Below are positions 31,173 to 39,342 of a stretch of DNA of 39,342 nt, one piece after another. Below the pieces are notes generated by a model. That model searched no databases. It had not been told where the DNA came from and saw only the letters and a list, made by a program, of their open reading frames with translations. The first letter of the stretch is position 1. Each line of letters begins with the position of its first letter. This stretch comes from an uncultured Atopobiaceae bacterium (lineage in GTDB: Bacteria; Actinomycetota; Coriobacteriia; Coriobacteriales; Atopobiaceae). A program made the position numbers and the translations under genes. The stretch covers positions 1 through 39,342 of the forward strand of contig CANQNP010000010.1 in the NCBI GenBank assembly GCA_947625235.1, given 5' to 3'.

Positions 31173-32160
31173 GGAAATCTTGCGCCACATCCCCGAGGAG
31201 GAGGGCCATGCGCCCTGCCCTTCTGATGGCTGGGAGGTGCATCCGGGAGACGACCTCTGGCCCGAGATGGTCACCGATGCCGCGCGCGTGGGCGACGTCA
31301 TCTACGGCGTGGGCGATCCCTCGCTCATGGGCGAGCCGTGCCTCTCGATCATCGGCGCCCGGCGCGCCACGCCCTATGGCCTTGCCATCGCCAAGCTCGC
31401 GGGGAGGATCGCCGCGGAATGCGGGCTCGTGGTGGTGTCGGGAGGCGCGCTCGGTTGCGATGCCGCGGCCTCCCGCTCCGCGATCGCCGCGGGCGGGAAG
31501 ACGATCCTCGTCGCGGGAAGCAGCGCGGAAAACGTCTATCCGAAGACGAACCGCGACATCTTCGCGGAGGCACGCGCGCACGGCTGCGTCCTCTCGCTCG
31601 CGCCCTGGGGCACCGAGCCGCATCGATTCGCATTTCCCGTCCGCAACCGCCTCATCGCGGGCCTCTCGAAGGCGCTCGTCGTGTGCGAGGCATCGATGCC
31701 GTCGGGCACCTTCTCCACCGCGCAGGCCGCAAGCGACCTCGATAGGCGCATCTACGCGGCGCCGGGCTCCATCTTCTCCCCCTATTCCCGGGGGACGAAC
31801 TGGCTTCTCGAGCAGGGCGCGACCATCATCGTCGACGAGACCTCCCTCGAGCTCGCCATCTCCTCCGACTACGACGTCGCGCGTCTCGTGAGGCAGCAAT
31901 TCGAGGATCCGGAGCGCGGAGAGGTGCTGAAGGCGCTCATTGCCGAGCCGAAGCGCGCGGACGATCTCGCCGAAGCGCTCTCCATGGAGGTGATCACGCT
32001 CCTGAGGACCCTCGCCGACTACGAGGCCATGGGGCTCGTCGCGAAGCTTCCCGATGGGTGTTACGCTCCCACTGAGGCGGCGCTGCTCGGCGCCGAGGAT
32101 CCGAAGGCGAAGAAGAGGCAAAGGGCACGGACGGGAGGTGGCAGGGCGAAGCATGGATGA
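31162..32160 (+). CDS. dprA: DNA-processing protein DprA
   Basis: This is a 332-residue protein. The Rossmann-like core is seen in IIGARRATPYG, VVVSGGALGCDAAASRSA, VRNRLIAGLSKALVV and IYAAPGSIFSPYSRGTNWLL. The C-terminal ~70 residues are a winged-helix domain (LAEALSMEVITLLRTLADYE). DprA binds incoming single-stranded DNA and loads RecA. GGGGAGGGGG precedes the ATG, which overlaps comM by 11 bases. The trmFO start lies within its last codons. Topoisomerase I often follows dprA in Gram-positive genomes; it is absent here. Confidence 0.95.
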   Translation: MPLEEILRHIPEEEGHAPCPSDGWEVHPGDDLWPEMVTDAARVGDVIYGVGDPSLMGEPCLSIIGARRATPYGLAIAKLAGRIAAECGLVVVSGGALGCDAAASRSAIAAGGKTILVAGSSAENVYPKTNRDIFAEARAHGCVLSLAPWGTEPHRFAFPVRNRLIAGLSKALVVCEASMPSGTFSTAQAASDLDRRIYAAPGSIFSPYSRGTNWLLEQGATIIVDETSLELAISSDYDVARLVRQQFEDPERGEVLKALIAEPKRADDLAEALSMEVITLLRTLADYEAMGLVAKLPDGCYAPTEAALLGAEDPKAKKRQRARTGGGRAKHG

Positions 32161-33487
32161 GGTCACGGTGATAGGCGGGGGCCTCGCCGGCTCCGAATGC
32201 GCGCTCCAGCTCGCGAAGCGCGGCGTTTCCGTGCGGCTCGTCGAAGGGCGCCCCGCCGTCTCGACGGGAGCGCACCATACGCCCTGGCTCGCCGAGCTCG
32301 TATGCTCGAACTCGCTGAAATCCGAGCGGCCCGAGAGCGCCGCGGGGCTCCTGAAGCGCGAGCTCGAGGTGCTCGATTCTCGGCTCCTCGCCATCGCGCG
32401 GGCGCATCGCGTGGAGGCGGGCGGCGCGCTCGCGGTCGATCGCGAGGGCTTCGCCCTTGAGGTCACCCGCACCGTGGAGGAGGAGCCCCTCATCGTCCTC
32501 GAGCGGCGCGAGCAGGTCGATCTTCCCCGAGAGCCCACCGTCATCGCCACCGGGCCCTTGACCTCGCAAACCCTCGCCCGGGCGATTGAGGGCGAGCTCG
32601 GCGGGAGCTCCCTCGCGTTCTTCGATGCGGCGGCGCCGATCGTGGACGCCGAGACGATCGATCGCACGATTGCGTTCTCGCAGAACCGCTACGAAGGGGG
32701 CGATGCGTCCGGGGACTACCTCAACTGTCCCATGGACAGGGAGGAATACGAGGCCTTCATCGACGCGCTCCTCGCGGCCGATCGCGTGATCCTTCGCGAC
32801 TTCGAGACGAAGGACCTCTTCAGCGCCTGCCAGCCCATCGAGGAGGTGGCGCGGGCCGGGAGGGACGCGCCGCGCTTCGGCGCGCTCAAGCCCGTGGGAC
32901 TCGTGGATCCGAGGACCGGGAGGCGCCCGTGGGCGGTCGTCCAGCTTCGCGCGGAAAACGCCCAGAGGAGCGCCTATAACCTCGTGGGCTTCCAAACCAA
33001 CCTCACCTTCGGCGCGCAGAGGCGGGTGTTCACGATGATCCCCGGGCTCGAGCACGCGGAGTTCTTCCGCTACGGCGTGATGCACAGGAACTCCTTCGTG
33101 GATTCGCCGCATGTGCTCGAGCGGGGCTTCAAGGTGCCCGGGAGGCGCCTATGGCTCGCCGGCCAGCTCACGGGCACCGAGGGCTACACGGAGGCCATCG
33201 CCTCGGGGCTCTTCTGCGCCCTGAACGTCGTGTCGCAGTTGCGAGGCCTTCCCGAGCCCGCGCTTCCCCCCACCACGGCCTTCGGCTCGCTCGTGGCGTG
33301 GGCGACGGATCCCGAGACGGCGCACTACCAGCCGCAGCACGTGAACTTCGGGCTCATGCCCCCGCTTTCGAGCCCCATCCGAAACAAGCGCGATCGCCAT
33401 GCCGCCTTCGCCGAGCGCGCAATGGCCGACCTCGCCAGCTGGAAGGCGAAGCACGCCGAGCTCTTCGAGGGGGCCGACGCATCGTGA
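32153..33487 (+). CDS. trmFO: Folate-dependent tRNA (uracil-54) methyltransferase TrmFO
   Basis: This 444-residue flavoprotein makes ribothymidine at position 54 of tRNA using methylene-THF. Visible are the FAD-binding VTVIGGGLAGSECALQLAK, the conserved ELVCSNSLKSE with the catalytic cysteine, SACQPIEEVA, and the C-terminal FAD contact LAGQLTGTEGYTEAI. Full length. Its ATG overlaps the dprA stop by 8 bases, and its stop overlaps the xerC GTG, so the genes form one tightly packed transcript. Confidence 0.96.
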   Translation: MDEVTVIGGGLAGSECALQLAKRGVSVRLVEGRPAVSTGAHHTPWLAELVCSNSLKSERPESAAGLLKRELEVLDSRLLAIARAHRVEAGGALAVDREGFALEVTRTVEEEPLIVLERREQVDLPREPTVIATGPLTSQTLARAIEGELGGSSLAFFDAAAPIVDAETIDRTIAFSQNRYEGGDASGDYLNCPMDREEYEAFIDALLAADRVILRDFETKDLFSACQPIEEVARAGRDAPRFGALKPVGLVDPRTGRRPWAVVQLRAENAQRSAYNLVGFQTNLTFGAQRRVFTMIPGLEHAEFFRYGVMHRNSFVDSPHVLERGFKVPGRRLWLAGQLTGTEGYTEAIASGLFCALNVVSQLRGLPEPALPPTTAFGSLVAWATDPETAHYQPQHVNFGLMPPLSSPIRNKRDRHAAFAERAMADLASWKAKHAELFEGADAS

Positions 33488-34443
33488 ACGGCGCGTCTCG
33501 CGAGAAGGCGATTGGGCGCGCGGGCATCGACGCGGTGCGCGGCCATGCGGAGGAGTACCTCGGCTATCTGAGCGGCGCGCGCAACGTGTCGGCGCACACG
33601 GTGAAGGGCTATCGCGCGGACATCGAGGCGTTTCTCGGCTGGTGCGAGCGCAAGGGCGTGGACCCGCTCACGATCACCACGCCCGAAGTGCGCGCGTGGC
33701 TGGGCGAGCTTCGCCGCGCGCGCTACGCCGCACGGACCATGAACCGCAAGCTTTCGGCGCTCCGGGGCCTCTACCGCTGGATGGTCGAGCGCGGCCTCGC
33801 CACCACCTCGGCGATGTCCATGATGCCCGGGCCGAAGGTCGGGCGCCATCTTCCGAAGGTGATGGGCGATAGGGAAGTGCGGCAGATGCTCGCCGCCACG
33901 GACGGCGAGGGCCCATGGGAGGTCTTCGATCGGGCGCTCGTGGAGTTCCTCTACGCCACGGGCGCGCGCATCCAGGAGGCCTCGAACGTGAACCTCGAGG
34001 ACCTCGACCTCGAGCGCGGATCGGTGCGCCTCTTCGGCAAGGGTTCGAAGGAGCGCCTCGTGCCGCTCTACCAGAAGGCGCGCACCTCGATCGAGCGCTA
34101 CCTCGAGGAGGTGCGACCCGAGCGCGCGCTGAGGACGCCCGAGGACGCGCGCCCGGGAAGCGAACGCGCGCTCTTCCTCTCGCAGCGGGGGAGGCGCATG
34201 AGCGCGGCGGCGCTCCGGACGCGCTTCGAGCACGTGGTGGCGAAGGCGGGGCTTCCCCCCACCATCACCCCGCACACGATGCGCCACACCTTCGCCACCG
34301 AGCTCTTGAACGGCGATGCCGACCTGCGGAGCGTGCAGGAGCTGCTCGGCCATGCGAGCCTCTCCACCACGCAGATCTACACGAATCTCTCCATCGAGCG
34401 CCTGAGCGACGTCATGCGGCAGGCGCATCCGCGTGGAGAGTGA
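33484..34443 (+). CDS. xerC: Tyrosine recombinase XerC
   Basis: This 319-residue tyrosine recombinase has a SAM-like N-terminal domain (VSAHTVKGYRADIEAFLGW) and the catalytic set R (ATGARIQEASN), K (GKGSKERLVPL), HxxR (PHTMRHTFATELL), H (LLGHASLSTTQ) and the nucleophile Y in IYTN. The GTG start overlaps the trmFO stop (GTGA). Placement between trmFO and rpsB marks it as the housekeeping chromosome-dimer resolvase rather than a phage or integron integrase. A small hairpin follows. Confidence 0.93.
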   Translation: MNGASREKAIGRAGIDAVRGHAEEYLGYLSGARNVSAHTVKGYRADIEAFLGWCERKGVDPLTITTPEVRAWLGELRRARYAARTMNRKLSALRGLYRWMVERGLATTSAMSMMPGPKVGRHLPKVMGDREVRQMLAATDGEGPWEVFDRALVEFLYATGARIQEASNVNLEDLDLERGSVRLFGKGSKERLVPLYQKARTSIERYLEEVRPERALRTPEDARPGSERALFLSQRGRRMSAAALRTRFEHVVAKAGLPPTITPHTMRHTFATELLNGDADLRSVQELLGHASLSTTQIYTNLSIERLSDVMRQAHPRGE

Positions 34444-34449
34444 ATGAGG

Positions 34450-34466
34450 GCGCCCAGAGCGGGCGC
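34450..34466 (+). terminator. Short GC hairpin after xerC
   Basis: GCGCCC-AGAGC-GGGCGC followed by TTTCCC lies 6 bp after the xerC stop codon. The stem is only 6 bp, so it may be a weak terminator that separates competence/recombination genes from the rpsB operon. Confidence 0.5.
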
Positions 34467-34488
34467 TTTCCCATATACTTTCGGGATT

Positions 34489-34529
34489 GTGCCGACCCTC
34501 GGCACCGTTCGGGGCAGCGGTTCCGAACG
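34489..34529 (+). promoter_or_regulatory. rpsB: Two consecutive hairpins in the rpsB leader
   Basis: GTGCCGA-CCC-TCGGCAC (34489-34505) is a perfect 7-bp stem with a 3-base loop. It is followed at once by CGTTCGG and CCGAACG (34506-34529) with a 10-base loop. They lie in the 195-bp gap before rpsB. A structured leader used for S2 autoregulation is plausible but not shown; DNA-binding or terminator roles are alternatives. Confidence 0.45.
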
Positions 34530-34638
34530 AACCATTTCACACGCGCGCGGACTCGTCGGCCGCGGTGCCCGAAGACCCACGTACTCCGGGTGGAAGGCGA
34601 GGTTGAGGCGCGCGGAGGCCTAACCGATGGAGGTAACC

Positions 34639-35520
34639 ATGGCCGTCAAGATCAACCTCAAGACCCTTCTCGATGCCGGCTGCCATTACGGCCACCAGAC
34701 GCGTCGCTGGAACCCGAAGATGCGCCCGTACATCTTCGGCGAGCGCAACGGCATCTACATCCTCGACCTCAAGCAGACGATCCTCGACGCCGACAAGGCC
34801 TACAGCTTCATCAAGGACACGTGCGCCAAGGGCGGCACCGTGCTCTTCGTGGGCACCAAGAAGCAGGCCCAGGAGCAGATCAAGGCCGAGGCCGAGCGCT
34901 GCGGCATGCCCTACATCAACAACCGCTGGCTCGGCGGCATGCTCACGAACTTCGTCACCATGCGCTCGCGCATCACGCGCATGGAGGAGCTCGAGAACAT
35001 GGTGGAGACCGGCGTGATGGAGACGCTTCCCAAGAAGGAGCAGGCGCGCCTCACCAAGGAGCACGAGAAGCTCGAGCGCAACCTCGGCGGCGTGCGCGAA
35101 CTCCGCGCCCTCCCGCAGGCCATCTTCGTCGTGGACACCAAGCGCGAGGAGATCGCCATCAAGGAGGCAAACCGCCTGCACATCCCCGTCGTGGGGCTCA
35201 TCGACACGAACTCCGACCCCGATGAGGTGGAGTACGGCATCCCCGCGAACGACGACGCCATCCGCTCCGTCGCGCTCATGTGCGAGCTCATGGCCGACGC
35301 CGTGCTCGCCGGCAAGGGCGAGGAGCAGATCACCGAGGCCGAGATGGCCGCCGGCGCCACGACGCCCGCGGTGGAGACGTCCTCCGAGATGGAGCTCCAG
35401 GTGTCCGACGAGGAGCCCCCGAGGCAGGAGGCCATCACCCTCGCCGAGCTCCTCGCCGAGAGCAGGAAGGACGAGGCCGAGGTCGCCGAAGAGGGCACGG
35501 AGGAACTCCCCACGGTCTAG
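34639..35520 (+). CDS. rpsB: 30S ribosomal protein S2
   Basis: This is a 293-residue S2 protein: LLDAGCHYGHQTRRWNPKM near the N-terminus, YILDLKQTILDADKAY, INNRWLGGMLTNF, and VVDTKREEIAIKEANRL with IPVVGLIDTNSDP. The last ~50 residues are an acidic extension typical of Gram-positive high-GC bacteria. I start at the ATG preceded by GGAGG with 5-base spacing; an ATG at 34627 would put this site inside the gene. It opens the rpsB-tsf-pyrH-frr-uppS-cdsA block. Confidence 0.98.
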   Translation: MAVKINLKTLLDAGCHYGHQTRRWNPKMRPYIFGERNGIYILDLKQTILDADKAYSFIKDTCAKGGTVLFVGTKKQAQEQIKAEAERCGMPYINNRWLGGMLTNFVTMRSRITRMEELENMVETGVMETLPKKEQARLTKEHEKLERNLGGVRELRALPQAIFVVDTKREEIAIKEANRLHIPVVGLIDTNSDPDEVEYGIPANDDAIRSVALMCELMADAVLAGKGEEQITEAEMAAGATTPAVETSSEMELQVSDEEPPRQEAITLAELLAESRKDEAEVAEEGTEELPTV

Positions 35521-35596
35521 CACCGCGCCTCGCGCCCGCCATCCCTCGGCGGGCCCCATCATCTGAACCACGATATCGAGAAGGAAGGCACCATCC

Positions 35597-36466
35597 ATGG
35601 CCCAAGTGACCGCACAGCTCGTGAAGCAGCTCCGTGAGATGACCGACGCACCCATGATGGAGTGCAAGAAGGCCCTCGTCGAGGCCGACGGCGACCTCGA
35701 CGCCGCCGTCGACGTCCTCCGCAAGATGGGCACGATCAAGGCCGCGAAGAAGGCCGGCCGCGCCACCAACGAGGGCACCGTCGCCGCCTACATCTCCGAC
35801 GACTACCAGAAGGGCGCGCTCGTCGAGGTGTCCTGCGAGACCGACTTCGTGGGCACGAACCCCAAGTTCAAGGGCTTCGCAAGCGACGTCGCGCGCGTGG
35901 CCGCCGAGTGCAATCCCGCGTCGGTCGACGAGCTCCTCGCGCACCACTTCAAGGACGAGGACACCGTGGCCGACGCCCTCACCGAGATGATCCACACCAT
36001 CGGCGAGAACATGAAGATCGCGCGCGTGTGCTGCGTCACCGCCAAGAAGGGCGCGCTCTCGAGCTACGTCCACGGCGGCAAGCTCGGCGTCATCTGCGAG
36101 TTCGAGTTCGAGAAGCCCGAGACCGCCGAGGCCCCCGATTTCAAGACCTTCGCGCACGACGTGGCCATGCAGGTGGCCGCCGCGAACCCCGTGGCCGCGC
36201 GCCGCATCGACGTGCCCGACGAGACGATCGAGCACGAGAAGGCCATCTACAAGGCGCAGGCCGCCGATTCCGGCAAGCCCGAGGCCATCCAGGAGAAGAT
36301 GGCCGAGGGGCGCCTCAAGAAGTTCTTCCGCGAGAACGTGCTCACCGAGCAGGACTTCATCAAGGACACGAACACCACCATCAAGACGCTCGCGCAGACC
36401 GTCTCGAAGTCCTGCGACGACACGATCGAGGTCGTGGGCTTCGAGCGCTTCGACTTCGGCGCCTAG
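35597..36466 (+). CDS. tsf: Translation elongation factor Ts
   Basis: This 289-residue EF-Ts recycles EF-Tu by GDP exchange. The UBA-like N-terminus LVKQLREMTDAPMMECKKAL and the core motif SCETDFVGTNPKF are clear. The C-terminal coiled-coil and dimer-type region EIVEHEKAIY-like sequence (ETIEHEKAIYKAQA) and FFRENVLTEQDFI are also present. AGAAGGAAGG precedes the ATG. It follows rpsB after 76 bp and precedes pyrH by 12 bp. Confidence 0.98.
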   Translation: MAQVTAQLVKQLREMTDAPMMECKKALVEADGDLDAAVDVLRKMGTIKAAKKAGRATNEGTVAAYISDDYQKGALVEVSCETDFVGTNPKFKGFASDVARVAAECNPASVDELLAHHFKDEDTVADALTEMIHTIGENMKIARVCCVTAKKGALSSYVHGGKLGVICEFEFEKPETAEAPDFKTFAHDVAMQVAAANPVAARRIDVPDETIEHEKAIYKAQAADSGKPEAIQEKMAEGRLKKFFRENVLTEQDFIKDTNTTIKTLAQTVSKSCDDTIEVVGFERFDFGA

Positions 36467-36478
36467 GAAAGGGCTTAC

Positions 36479-37210
36479 GTGGCGGATTACGTCTACAAGC
36501 GCGTCCTTCTCAAGCTCTCCGGCGAGGCCCTCATGGGAGAGGCCGGCTACGGCATCGATCCCAAGGTGCTCGAGCACCTTGCGAGCGAGATCCGCACCAT
36601 CCACGACGACGGCGTGGAAATCGGCATCGTCGTGGGTGGTGGCAACATCTTCCGCGGGATGGCGGGCGCGGCGAGCGGCATGGAGCGCGCCCAGGCGGAC
36701 TACATGGGCATGCTCGCCACCGTGATGAACGCGCTCGCCCTCCAGGACACCTTCGAGCGCGCCGGCATGTATTGCCGCGTGATGAGCGCCATCGAGATGC
36801 GCGAGGTGTGCGAGACCTACATCCGCCGTCGCGCCACCCGCCATCTCGAGAAGAACCGCATCGTCATCTTCGCGGCCGGCACCGGGAACCCGTATTTCAC
36901 GACGGACACCGCCGCGGCGCTGCGCGCGCTCGAGATCGAGGCCGATTGCCTCATGAAGGCCACGAAGGTGGACGGCATCTACGACAAGGATCCCGTCACG
37001 CATCCCGACGCCGTGCGCTTCGACACCATCACGTACCTCGACGTGCTCACGCGCGACCTCAAGGTGATGGACGCCGCGGCCACGGCGCTTTGCCACGACA
37101 ACAACCTGCCCATCCTCGTCTTCAACATCGACGAGCCGAATGTGTTCAAGAAGGCCCTCACCGGCGAGCCGGTGGGAACCACCGTCCAAGGGGAGGAGTC
37201 TGCGCGATGA
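36479..37210 (+). CDS. pyrH: UMP kinase
   Basis: This 243-residue bacterial UMP kinase makes UDP from UMP and ATP. Motifs are [26 protein letters not shown], the Asp-rich [32 protein letters not shown] and [14 protein letters not shown]. The GTG start is preceded by AGGAAAGGG. Its stop overlaps the frr start as ATGA. Normal length and order for the block. Confidence 0.98.
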   Translation: MADYVYKRVLLKLSGEALMGEAGYGIDPKVLEHLASEIRTIHDDGVEIGIVVGGGNIFRGMAGAASGMERAQADYMGMLATVMNALALQDTFERAGMYCRVMSAIEMREVCETYIRRRATRHLEKNRIVIFAAGTGNPYFTTDTAAALRALEIEADCLMKATKVDGIYDKDPVTHPDAVRFDTITYLDVLTRDLKVMDAAATALCHDNNLPILVFNIDEPNVFKKALTGEPVGTTVQGEESAR

Positions 37211-37752
37211 GCGACGTGATGGATGAAACCAAGAAGCGCATGGAGAAGTGCCTCACCGCACTCCAAAACAACTTCTCGCGCGTGCGCACGGGTCGCGCGA
37301 ACCCGCACGTGCTCGACCACGTGATGGTGGACTACTACGGCCAGCCGACGCCCATCACGCAGCTCGCCGGCATCCGCGTGCCCGAGGCCACGATGCTCGT
37401 CGTGGAGCCGTGGGACAAGAGCTCGCTGAACGCCATCGAGAAGGCCATCCGCACGTCCGACCTCGGCATCAACCCGTCAAACGACGGCGTGTCCATCCGC
37501 CTGCCCTTCCCCGCGCCCACGGAGGAGCGTCGCCGAGAGCTCGCGAAGGAGTGCCGCCAGATGGGCGAGGAGGCGCGCGTGGCCGTGCGCAACGTACGCC
37601 GTGACGCGAACGCGCACATCGAGCGCGACGAGGAGCTCTCCGAGGACGAGGTGCGCCGGGAGCAGAACAACGTCCAGCGCATGACCGACGAGTACATCAA
37701 GAAGGTCGACGAGGCCACGAAGGCCAAAGAAGCCGAGATAATGGCGATCTAA
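37207..37752 (+). CDS. frr: Ribosome recycling factor
   Basis: This 181-residue RRF has the conserved [39 protein letters not shown]-type sequence ([12 protein letters not shown]), and the helical arm [20 protein letters not shown] with [10 protein letters not shown]. It splits post-termination ribosomes with EF-G. The ATG overlaps pyrH, with GGGGAGG upstream inside pyrH. The uppS start codon directly follows its stop. Confidence 0.98.
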   Translation: MSDVMDETKKRMEKCLTALQNNFSRVRTGRANPHVLDHVMVDYYGQPTPITQLAGIRVPEATMLVVEPWDKSSLNAIEKAIRTSDLGINPSNDGVSIRLPFPAPTEERRRELAKECRQMGEEARVAVRNVRRDANAHIERDEELSEDEVRREQNNVQRMTDEYIKKVDEATKAKEAEIMAI

Positions 37753-38538
37753 GTGGATCCTCGCGAGGAAAAGCTCCTTGCGTACTTCCGCGACTCGCAA
37801 CCGGACATCTCCCTTGCGGACGTGGACCTCGCGCGTCTGCCGTCGCATATCTCGATCATCATGGACGGCAACGGACGCTGGGCGAAGCGGCGTGGCCTCG
37901 ACCGCTCCCAGGGCCACGTGGCCGGAGTCGATTCGCTCAGGGAAACCATCACCGCGTGCGTGCGCCTCGGCGTGGACGTGCTCTCCGCCTACGCGTTCTC
38001 CACGGAGAACTGGAAGCGGCCGCGGCGCGAGGTCGACCTCCTCATGGACCTCTTCGCGAAGACGCTCGTGGCCGAGCTCCCGCTCTTCCACCAGGAGCAC
38101 GTGCGCCTCGAGCTCTGGGGCGATCTCGAGGCGCTTCCCGCGAAGACCTACGCCACGTTCTGCCGCGGCCTCGACGAGACCTCCGGGTACTCCACGATGA
38201 CCCTCGCGCTCGCCGTGAACTACGGCTCGAGGGCGGAGATCGTGCGGGCGAGCCGCTCGCTTGCCCGCGACGTGGCTCGGGGGCGCCTCGGTGTCGAGGA
38301 GATCACCGACGAGCTCTTCGCGAGCAGGCTCTATAGCGCCGACGTAGCCGATCCCGAACTCCTCATCCGCACCTCGGGCGAGCTCAGGCTCTCGAACTAC
38401 CTCCTCTGGCAGCTCGCCTACAGCGAGCTTTACGTGACGGATGTCCTCTGGCCGGATTTCGATCGCTGGGAGCTCCTGCGTGCCATTCGCGCGTATCAGG
38501 GACGCGAGCGGCGCTTCGGAGGCGTGGGACGTGGCTGA
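37753..38538 (+). CDS. uppS: Undecaprenyl diphosphate synthase
   Basis: This 261-residue cis-prenyltransferase makes the C55 carrier for cell-wall synthesis. Motifs are ISIIMDGNGRWAKRRG with the catalytic Asp, AYAFSTENWKRP, LALAVNYGSRAEI and LIRTSGELRLSNYLLWQ, then YVTDVLWPDF. The GTG start abuts the frr stop without a gap, and its ribosome binding site is weak, so coupling to frr is likely. Its stop overlaps the cdsA GTG. Confidence 0.97.
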   Translation: MDPREEKLLAYFRDSQPDISLADVDLARLPSHISIIMDGNGRWAKRRGLDRSQGHVAGVDSLRETITACVRLGVDVLSAYAFSTENWKRPRREVDLLMDLFAKTLVAELPLFHQEHVRLELWGDLEALPAKTYATFCRGLDETSGYSTMTLALAVNYGSRAEIVRASRSLARDVARGRLGVEEITDELFASRLYSADVADPELLIRTSGELRLSNYLLWQLAYSELYVTDVLWPDFDRWELLRAIRAYQGRERRFGGVGRG

Positions 38539-39342
38539 GGCGAGGCAGAGGAGTCGCCTCACTCGGCGAAGCGAGGGCGGCGCGGACGGCAGGCGCGAGG
38601 GTGCGTCCACGTCCGCGCAGATGGCGCGCGGCCGCAGGAGTCCCCGTTCGCTCAACGCGACGCCGAAGCGCTCCCTCGTCGAGCGTCGCGAGGAGCGCGA
38701 GATCAAGCGCGCGGCGGGCGAGCTCAAGGGCCAAAAGGTGCGCGGCGCCGCGGAGCGCACGCTCACGCGCACCTTCTCCGGCGCCATCTACGCGATCACC
38801 ATGGTGGTGCTCGTCTCCATAAGCCCCATCACCACGACGATCCTCACGGCGGCGATCGCGTGGCTCTGCTGCTCGGAGTTCTTCCGGCTCACGCGCCTCA
38901 TGGGCCGTGCGCCCTTCGAGTTCCTCGGACTCGCCGGCGCCATCGCCTTCCCGGTGGCCGCGTTCATCGATCAATCGCTCATGAACTGGGTGCTCTACGT
39001 GCTCCTCTTCGCGAGCGGCATCTGGTACATCTTCACGCCGCGCGCCTCGATCTCCGACGTGGCGGTGACGGTCTTCGCGCCGCTCTACACCGGCTTCCTC
39101 ATCTCCTCGATCGTCTCCATCCGCATGCTCGACCCGGGGAGCACGGGTGCCCTCATGACGCTCGGCGTCCTCGGGAGCATCTGGGCAAACGACGCGGCCG
39201 CGTACTTCTGCGGGAGGCGTTTCGGCCGCACGAAGATGAGCCCGAGGATCAGCCCGAACAAGACGTGGGAGGGCTTCTGGGGCGGCTACGTGGGCGGCCT
39301 CATCCTGTGGATCGTGATGTACATCGTGGGGCTTCCCGGCAT
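38531..39342 (+). CDS. cdsA: Phosphatidate cytidylyltransferase (3' end outside the window)
   Basis: The frame from GTG at 38531 is open to the window end (270 complete codons). The first ~80 residues are basic, soluble and Arg-rich. Hydrophobic segments follow (from about residue 85: FSGAIYAITMVVLVSISPIT). The CDP-diglyceride synthase signature is visible in NDAAAYFCGRRFGR and SPRISPNKTWEGFWGG. The enzyme makes CDP-diacylglycerol for phospholipid synthesis. The start overlaps the uppS stop by 8 bases; an in-frame ATG at 38621 would remove part of the basic extension. Confidence 0.93.
   Translation, partial: MAEARQRSRLTRRSEGGADGRREGASTSAQMARGRRSPRSLNATPKRSLVERREEREIKRAAGELKGQKVRGAAERTLTRTFSGAIYAITMVVLVSISPITTTILTAAIAWLCCSEFFRLTRLMGRAPFEFLGLAGAIAFPVAAFIDQSLMNWVLYVLLFASGIWYIFTPRASISDVAVTVFAPLYTGFLISSIVSIRMLDPGSTGALMTLGVLGSIWANDAAAYFCGRRFGRTKMSPRISPNKTWEGFWGGYVGGLILWIVMYIVGLPG

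Noticed and set aside
33484-34443. Tyrosine recombinase as evidence of an integrative element
   Set aside because: Its position, start/stop overlap with trmFO and place before rpsB are those of chromosomal xerC; no att-like repeats are seen around it.
35435-37189. A 584-codon open frame antisense to the end of rpsB, tsf and pyrH
   Set aside because: Its residue content (His, Asp, Val, Gly, Leu, Ala only) is the antisense shadow of GC-rich codon use, and the opposite strand holds clear housekeeping genes.

Overview
The window is high-GC bacterial chromosome, most likely from the class Coriobacteriia (Olsenella/Collinsella/Atopobium-like Actinobacteria). The evidence is the housekeeping order rplS-rnhB ... 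yraN-comM-dprA-trmFO-xerC-rpsB-tsf-pyrH-frr-uppS-cdsA, many GTG starts, tight start/stop overlaps, a DUF4143 ATPase, and a Lac-family PTS operon. The species cannot be fixed from sequence alone. No rRNA, tRNA, CRISPR array or intact insertion sequence was seen.

Layout. (1) 1-1397: the end of an HTH gene, a two-domain lipoprotein, a broken HTH fragment and a strong hairpin. (2) 1398-8393, minus strand: a four-gene operon of a dynamin-like GTPase homologue, a large HerA-type ATPase, an HNH-type nuclease toxin and a DUF6985-type immunity protein. (3) 8585-13289: an envelope sensing cassette with a zinc-ribbon/TM/PASTA-like/BspA-LRR protein, a second lipoprotein, a kinase-like membrane protein that lacks the DFG Asp-Phe, and an XRE-like regulator. 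(4) 13405-14618: rplS and rnhB. (5) 14704-28695: a mixed accessory block with a DUF4143 ATPase, a 26-residue membrane peptide, mazEF, an XRE-like gene, a decayed second copy of cassette 3, a PTS/GH1 beta-glucoside operon with its PRD regulator, a MntA-HepT pair, an MFS exporter and a DUF853 ATPase. (6) 28981-39342: the conserved competence, tRNA modification, recombination, translation and lipid-precursor block, cut inside cdsA by the window end.

The operon at 1398-8393 is the best candidate for an undescribed system. A nuclease with a translationally coupled immunity gene is placed directly behind a HerA-like motor and a dynamin-like protein. This suggests either toxin mobilisation or a nuclease-based defence module. 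The cassette at 8585-13289 looks like an envelope-stress or ligand-sensing pathway whose kinase may signal without catalysis. A 268-bp direct repeat (1-268 and 17524-17792), rearranged cassette remnants (17784-18732) and a recurring palindrome (TKAGCY-N3-AGCTRA) show that these accessory genes have been duplicated, partly deleted and possibly placed under shared control.
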